Part shown: positions 57,991 through 64,000 of the stretch, one piece after another
How positions within the stretch are numbered: the stretch's first letter is position 1
Layout of the letters: the number at the start of each line of letters is the position of its first letter
Assembly (NCBI GenBank): GCA_003013855.2
Contig: ML058433.1
Location: 6,137,966 to 6,201,965, forward strand
Length of the DNA stretch: 64,000 nt
Direction: 5' to 3'
From: Liriodendron chinense
Taxonomy: Eukaryota > Streptophyta > Magnoliopsida > Magnoliales > Magnoliaceae
The notes under the pieces: model-generated
What the model saw: only the letters and a program-made list of their open reading frames with translations
Databases searched by the model: none
Told to the model about the DNA's origin: nothing
Made by a program: the position numbers and the translations under genes

Positions 57991-58455
57991 TCAACAGTTA
58001 ACTCGGGTTGCTCTTCTTCTCATCAAACGTTCAATCACTTCCTTCCTCTTCTTGCCCTGGAAGACTAATGGGTCTCGGCCAGGGAGAGCTAGAGAGATAG
58101 TCTTGGCGTGGCAATCCAAGCTCACAAAATGTTTAGAAAGCCAGTCCATACCTAAAATCACATCGAATGCTCTCATATTCATTACCACTAGATCGGCTTT
58201 GAAAGTGACCCCGCCGATAGTCAAAGGACATTCTTGACATACCTTTCTCAATTCCACAATTCGACCTATGGGTGTAGCTACTACAACTGATTCGTCTAAG
58301 CGATCAATCCGAAGGTTTAATTGTGCTAGCATAGATGCAGAGATAAAGCTAATAGATGCGCCACTATCGAATAAAATCACAGCAGGAACGTCATGAATGT
58401 AAATTGTACCTTCGACGGCTCGAGGTTCTTCTTCCACATTGTCTGGTGGTGCCAT
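57991..58455 (-). pseudogene. Element F protease
   Basis: Retropepsin-like: AVILFDSGASISFIS (DSGA active site) and VILGMDWLSKH, about 150 codons. The frame closes shortly before the RT frame opens, a frameshift in what is normally one gag-pol ORF. Confidence 0.85.
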
Positions 58456-58506
58456 GGCAAAAAGACGGCCCTGATTCCTCTGATTCGAGCCCGATGTCTC
58501 TTTTCT

Positions 58507-59717
58507 CTACGCTGGAGGACGAGCAAGTTGTGCTGGGTTTGGTGTTTGCTGAGGTCGTTGAGTTCGGTTATCCCCACGCGAAGCTGCCTTCTTTTCATCT
58601 GCTATCTTCTTATAACAGTCCGCAATCTGATGTCCTAGCTTCCCACAATAGAAGCAGCCTCTCTTCTCTTGAGTCTGACGTTGTTCAGGCACATTGTTCT
58701 GATGATAAGCTGGCTTGAGTCTCTTCTCAGGAATAGGTGGGATACTTGGTGGTACCCTGTTCTTTAGTGTTGCTGGCCTGACTTGATTACGATGTTGTAA
58801 GTAACATTCAGTGTCCTTCTCTGCTATTATAGCACGGTCCACAATTTCTTCGTACGATTGGAGTTTTAGTATACTAATCTTGGACCGGATGCTTGGCCTT
58901 AATCCCTCTTGAAATTTATGAATCTTATATTCTGGATCTTCCACTGCTTTAGGCATATAACTTGCCAATTCTGCAAACTTGTCTTCGTATTGGGCTACAG
59001 TCATGCTTCCTTGTTCTAACTTAAAGAATTCCGTCATCTTTTCCTTTCGATAGGCTTTGGGAAAGTACTTGTCATGGAATTTGACACGAAAGGTCTCCCA
59101 TGTCCACTGATAATCTGCTGGGGCCCATCTCTTAGTCGCTTCCCACCATACGTGAGGCAGCTAATGTGACTCTTTGATGGAGGGGGCATGCCATGGTGTC
59201 TAGCTTCTTTGCCATCTGTTTAATCCAATAGTCTGCTTTGGTCGGTTCAGGGCTACCAACGAATGGCTCTGGACGCAGCTTCATAAACTTTTCTATCAAT
59301 ATAGTTTCTTCTGGTAGGGCAAATCTAGGCTGCATCATAGGTGGCGCTTGATTGGGTGCTGGGGGTGGTGTTCGGGCCTCTGGGCGATCCTGAGGTATAG
59401 GTGGTGCTTGATTGGATGTTACAGGTGGTACTTGGGCCTCTGGCTTGTTCTGAGGTGTAGGTGGCACTTGAGTCGAGATTTGGCCCGGTGTCATTAAAGT
59501 CACGAGTCTTTCCAAAAGGAACTGGTGTCTAGCTTGTTGCTCTTGCTGTTGTATTTTCTGTTGGTGCATCATGCCTGTTAGCCGGTCGAAAGCTCCAAAT
59601 ATGGCTTCCCAAGGTTGTGGGCCGGTTGGAGGAGGTGAGGCATTGTCCTCAGATGGTGGTTCCTGTCGGAAAGTAGTTGTGGGGATAGACTTTACACTCT
59701 TCTTCTTTTTTGGAGCC
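58507..59717 (-). pseudogene. Element F gag
   Basis: Start chosen at MAPKKKKSVK (ATG 59715-59717), the usual Tekay/Del opening. A Pro/Gln-rich N-terminus with three NQAPP-type repeats, then FMKLRPEPFVGSPEPTKAD and WIKQMAKKLDTMACP. A frameshift near 59155 breaks the capsid before VWWEATKRWAP. Frame resumes with FFKLEQGSMTVAQYEDKFAE and a CCHC zinc knuckle, CFYCGKLGHQIADC, with all four ligands intact. Confidence 0.9.
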
Positions 59718-60547
59718 ATCACCAACTGAAAAATAATCATTTATAGAGTTAGGTAAGGGTTCTGGAGTGGTATTCAGTATCTACGAACTAAGATGAGGAG
59801 GTTTCAGGGCTCACCTATGGTAAGGTTCACGAATCTGATGTGCGGCACCTGATTGCACTCCCAGAATTTTATCTTTCGACCTAGGTGTCCGTTTCCTCTG
59901 AAATTTGAAACATAGATAGTATATTAGGTGAGGAACATTTCAAATTTTTTCAGATTAAAATTCAGAATGTAAACTAGAGTTCTGACCGCTGTTACCTCAA
60001 AAATTGCTGCAGATCAGCACTGATTTTTGCAGGATCTCGCCCATTAACGGAATTTTCCTGATTTTTGTGTTCGTCCAACTGATCTGAAATTTTACAGAGG
60101 TATTCTAGGTTGAGTTATAAGTCTAAAAATAAAATTTTAAATTTTTATAATCTCTGGATGTCCGTCTATAACTGTAGCATTACATATAGGTCGAACAATC
60201 TGTCCTAAGGGCGAAAATCATGGAAAAATTAGAAACTTGTGTTTTCGATAGAGTTACACTATTCTACTCAGCGGGTGTGCTGAGATAGGTATGGGGAATG
60301 AATAAGAGCTCCAAAAATAAATGGTAGGTGGGAGTGCTCCTCACAAGACCCTAAACTCACATCTCTACGTCCAACGGCTACCCTATTGATTCCAAGGGAA
60401 ACCTAGGTGTGGGTTTCTGAGTTTGATCACTTCATACAACCATTTGTGGGCGTTCCTAGATTTAATTTATCTATAGTTTCAGGGGCTTAATTCCTAAGGT
60501 GAATTCATTATGCGATGGGTTGGGTCACGCCCAAGGTCCCGTTTTAT
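59718..60547 (-). other. Element F untranslated leader
   Basis: Non-coding sequence between PBS and gag, matching the interior of J at 47755-48440 in word order. Confidence 0.7.
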
Positions 60548-60559
60548 GCTTTGATACCA
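60548..60559 (-). other. Primer binding site of element F
   Basis: The minus strand reads TGGTATCAAAGC, the initiator tRNA-Met site with one G-to-A change relative to J and E. Confidence 0.8.
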
Positions 60560-60562
60560 ACT

Positions 60563-63500
60563 TGTAACGCCCCAAAATTTAGACTCTCGTGGATGACACG
60601 ATTGGCCAAATTGTTAAGTGTTTACTCATATATGTTAGGGTTGCGTTTTCACACATTCACCCGTAAACACATACATGTGTGGCATTCATATCATAACGAC
60701 GGAAAATTAATGTTCTTATTCCATAACTTTCTACTCTAGATTCTCAATCAAGTGTATGAAAAGAAATCATGTCCAACTCAATGTTTTAGCTAGTGTCTCT
60801 CTGAGAGACTTATTACATAATCAAGGGAAATCAAAACTCTAATATAAAATTAAACAAAAACATCTTCATGCTACTTCGGCTTTCATCGTTTGCCATTTGC
60901 TGCCACGAGCCTTCATACTCCTCACCTTGTAAATCGGCCTCATTTACTGGATCGTTACCTGCAATGTCTGGAATGGTGTTTTGAAAACACTGTCCCAGAA
61001 GGATATGAGTTGCTCGCGATCAACTCAGTAAGGGTCACCCACCAAGAATAGTACAACAATATTTAAACATAAAGAGCATACCCAATTCAAAACACACATG
61101 AGAAATCTTGTTTTAATGCAATGCATGATATGCATGCTCTGGCTAAGGTACCCTAACTAATGAGACGGGACTTAATCCAACTCTTCTCACTAGTCACTAG
61201 TCACCAGAGTCCACGATGAAGCGGGTAATTCCACAACTTCATGTCAACAAACCCAGCCAATGAAGGTGATAGCAACCCACCACACTACCATAAGCTAGCG
61301 CCATAGCGCCCGAAGGGCTGACCCACCAAGTCGGGTCCGGTGCATGCATGATTAGTTTCATATTTATTTAAGTAGTTTAACATACAGTCAATTTAATGAT
61401 GTTTAAGATCAACGATCACTCTTTACCCCATCCCACGGTTCATTATAACGTAGAATAGTCGTTTCCCTTCAACGGGGGCCAACCGTGAAAGGACGTACAC
61501 ATCATAGTCAAGACAAAGCACATGGCATGCAAATATCGACAATTTCTTAAGAATTCATCTCAAAAATTCACTTTTAGATCCGTTGGCAACTCACCAACAA
61601 TACATTCATATGGCTTTGCCAAATTATTCCATTCAACACAATCCTCATGGTTCAATCCTCTCTAACGTACAATTATATTACTTATGGGGCAAAGAGCTTC
61701 CACTGATTAAACATCTGCATGAGTAATCCCGTATCACATAACACTCTATTCATCATACATACCATAAGCATACAAACATCATTTCTTAAGCATAAACTTC
61801 ACATATATCTCATGTAGGCATGTATAATGTCATGATTTCACTTTCAAAACACACATCACACATTATGGTTCATATCAAATAAAAATTCAGCAAGAGCTTA
61901 TTAAAGCGTTCCATACATCAACTCATGTTCACATGGAAAAATTCAATAATCATAGATCATATATAACAACGTAGCAAAAACTCCCTATATTATGCATAAG
62001 ATGGTTAAATAAATCAATATTATTGTGGCTATACTTTGAAGGAAATCCTTACCTCTAATATTGGTAGATTCGAAATATTGTTAGAGTCGTGAAAACCCTC
62101 CTAAGTTCAACCCTAACATGTTTAACATAGATTACATGGTTAGGATCTCATCTTCACAAATGATCGCCTACGATTAGATCTCCATCTATGGTTAGAAAGT
62201 AGGGATAAATCTAGGAAATAGATGTAACTTACCACTTCTCAACAGCAGATCCAGAAAGAAAAGGAATAGCAACGTAGAAGCAACAACAAGAGAACGTGGG
62301 CTCTCCTCTCTCTCTCCTCCCACGATCTCTCTCTCTCTTTACTTTCGATTTCTCTCTTTCTCTCTACTGTCGATCTTTCTCTCTCTTTCTTAGGGTTTTC
62401 TATAGAGTGGAGGACGTCTAGGGGAGCCATATATGGAGCCCCGAGATGCAACGTAAAATGGAAGCGGATTGCGTACTGAGTAACTCCGCACGCTAGCGTG
62501 CGGAGTAAAGTCTGTGGGGCCCACAGTGATTTAAGTATTCTATCCACTCTGTCCATCCATCTTAACGGAAACTTTTAGGTATGGTTCCAAAAAATGAAGG
62601 GTACCAAAATCTAAAGTGGACCACACCACAAGAAATATGTGAACTGAATATCTACCATTTAAAAATTCTCGGAGGACACAGAAGTTTTGGATCAAGCTGA
62701 TATTTGTGTTTTCCCTTCATCCATATCCATGTGATCTTATGAACAAGTTGGATGACAAATAAACATCACTATAGGCCCTGGGAAGGTTTCAACGGTGGAG
62801 ATCATTATTCCCACTGTTTCCCGTGGCATGGTCCACTTGAGATATGGATATGCTTAAATTTTGGGCTAAACCACTAAAATGAGCTGGAAAAACATATGGA
62901 CGGAATAGATAAAGCACATACATTCTATGTGGGCCCAACTGAGTTTACTCCGCACGATAAGAGCGTGCGGTGTAACTCCGCACGCAATCCGATTCCACGT
63001 AAAATGGGATTGGTTTCCCAACGTAAAATGGGATTGGTTTCCTAATTGGAGAAGGAAAGTAGTGGGTCCTCCTCTAACGACCTATGTCTCATGTAGACCG
63101 TTCAAGAGGAAGATAGGGTCCATAAGAAGTCGTGGTTTCAATCCCAGGCCCTCATGCAAAGGAACGACCCCGATCTATATCATTTTTGAATGCAATGGCT
63201 TTGAATGGTGAGAGTGTAGCGGGCCGTATGGATCGAGAAAAGTAGCAAAACTTTGGGGGCATGGGTTTTGGTGGAGTACAAAACAAATGAGCGGAATGGA
63301 TCTGGTTGTGGGGCCCATCCTGGAGGATGGTGTAGGTCACCAAGATGGCAGCTGATGGACGCTGTTATAGCGTCCGCCGAAGAAGAAGGAAGAAAAGAAA
63401 AAAATTCTTTTACGTAAGGAAATCGTGCGTAACGCACGGGCTTGACAGGTGGGGTCCACTATGATGGATCAAAGTTTTTTTTGCTCCGTCCAATAGGTCG

Positions 63501-63954
63501 GTGAGATGAAAATAACCGTTGACGTCAAATGTGGAACAATTCTGAGTTGAAGTGGGCCATTTATTGGCTATTTTCTGATTGGGACATTTGTACTATGATC
63601 TAAGGGCCGAAATTTGACATGTACGGTTATTTTGGGCCTAATAGAGTTCTCCTAAAGTTTCAGCCTAAACGGAACATGGAAAATTAGTTTACTTAAAACG
63701 TGAGGTTTATTTAGTGGCATTTTCGTAATAAACATAAAATGGAGAGTTTCTCAAAATATGATGCTTCTATACTATTCCAGAGATGATTCAAGGCAACTTT
63801 TACAAAGGATCTCTCTTTGATTTTCCGCGGATGAGTTGTTATGAATTTTTTCAAATTTAAATTTTTAATAAAAATTAAATAATCAAATAATTAAATAAAT
63901 ACGTAAATAAATTGATAAATAAATAAATTTATACTAAAAATACGGGGTGTTACA
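60563..63954 (-). mobile_element. Element F 5' LTR
   Basis: 3392 bp; after removing the MITE and one target copy it is 2846 bp, against 2843 bp for the 3' LTR. Divergence from the mate is visibly greater than between the J LTRs, so F is older than J. Confidence 0.9.
62451..63005. mobile_element. Mutator-type MITE (62460-62996), 9-bp TSD ACGTAAAAT
   Basis: 537 bp. Left GGAAGCGGATTGCGT and right ACGCAATCCGATTCC are inverted with one mismatch; ACGTAAAAT flanks both sides (62451-62459, 62997-63005). The sister LTR lacks it. Near each end, CTCCGCACGC/GCGTGCGG words form extra palindromes; the interior belongs to the GTGGGCC foldback family. The 9-bp duplication fits Mutator-like transposase. Confidence 0.9.
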
Positions 63955-64000
63955 CTCTGGACGTCCAACGTCTGGACATCCTTCTCTCTCTCCTTTTTTT
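63955..64000 (-). mobile_element. LTR H1, right part (start)
   Basis: After the CTCTG duplicate the text GGACGTCCAACGTCTGGAC resembles the array in H2 near 53310. It continues beyond the window. Confidence 0.7.

Larger units (their letters stand above)
40412..63959 (-). mobile_element. Chromovirus F (40417-63954), full length with nested insertions, TSD CTCTG
   Basis: Two LTRs (40417-43259 and 60563-63954) flanked by CTCTG at 40412-40416 and 63955-63959. Coding order on the minus strand: gag, protease, RT, RNase H, integrase, chromodomain. PBS is next to the right LTR and the polypurine tract next to the left LTR, so right is 5'. Chromodomain and domain wording fit the Tekay/Del clade. The 17.3 kb interior is inflated by element J and solo LTR H2; without them it is about 5.5 kb. 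Defective by frameshifts, stops and active-site changes. Confidence 0.9.

Overview
This is a repeat-dominated stretch of a flowering-plant nuclear genome. Evidence: spliced plant-type exons, Ty1/copia and Ty3/gypsy pol genes, a LINE, tRNA-derived SINE-like repeats, and many copies of GTGGGCCC/TGATGT foldback sequence. From memory, that last repeat is common in woody early-branching angiosperms such as magnoliids; I cannot assign a species. No CRISPR array, rRNA or tRNA gene was seen.

Layout. 1-885: decayed Ty1/copia gag. 1576-8250: remnants of an LTR family called here family R (gag on minus, an antisense plant-mobile-domain gene on minus, one plus-strand LTR). 8251-12456: truncated minus-strand Ty3/gypsy element E. 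13083-17353: the only recognisable host gene, three 3' exons of a small chloroplast-envelope-type membrane protein, with a LINE and a SINE in its last intron. 17719-19642: MITEs and a second SINE-like repeat. 22228-37572: more family R pieces (four LTRs in both orientations, a second mobile-domain gene, a broken gag-protease gene), split by a 3.5 kb solo LTR (K). 37573-64000: a nest in which solo-type LTR H1 was hit by the 23.5 kb chromovirus F (40417-63954, TSD CTCTG). F was in turn hit by the non-autonomous element J (43674-51291, TSD CTTCC), by solo LTR H2 (51983-56131, TSD TATGC) and by a Mutator-type MITE (62460-62996, TSD ACGTAAAAT).

The most unusual material is family R. Its LTRs and LTR-flanking DNA carry pairs of hyphenated palindromes whose spacing is 29 bp in eight of nine pairs; one of those pairs regains the 29 bp only after solo LTR K and its target duplication are subtracted. 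A 10-bp-arm hairpin next to the polypurine tract is kept by compensatory changes. Long C tracts (18, 32 and 38 nt) follow the LTR TATA box in three of five LTRs. An antisense mobile-domain ORF retains an intron at the same place in two copies. The gag polyprotein appears to hold three capsid-like modules. No copy in this window is intact, and no family R reverse transcriptase is present.
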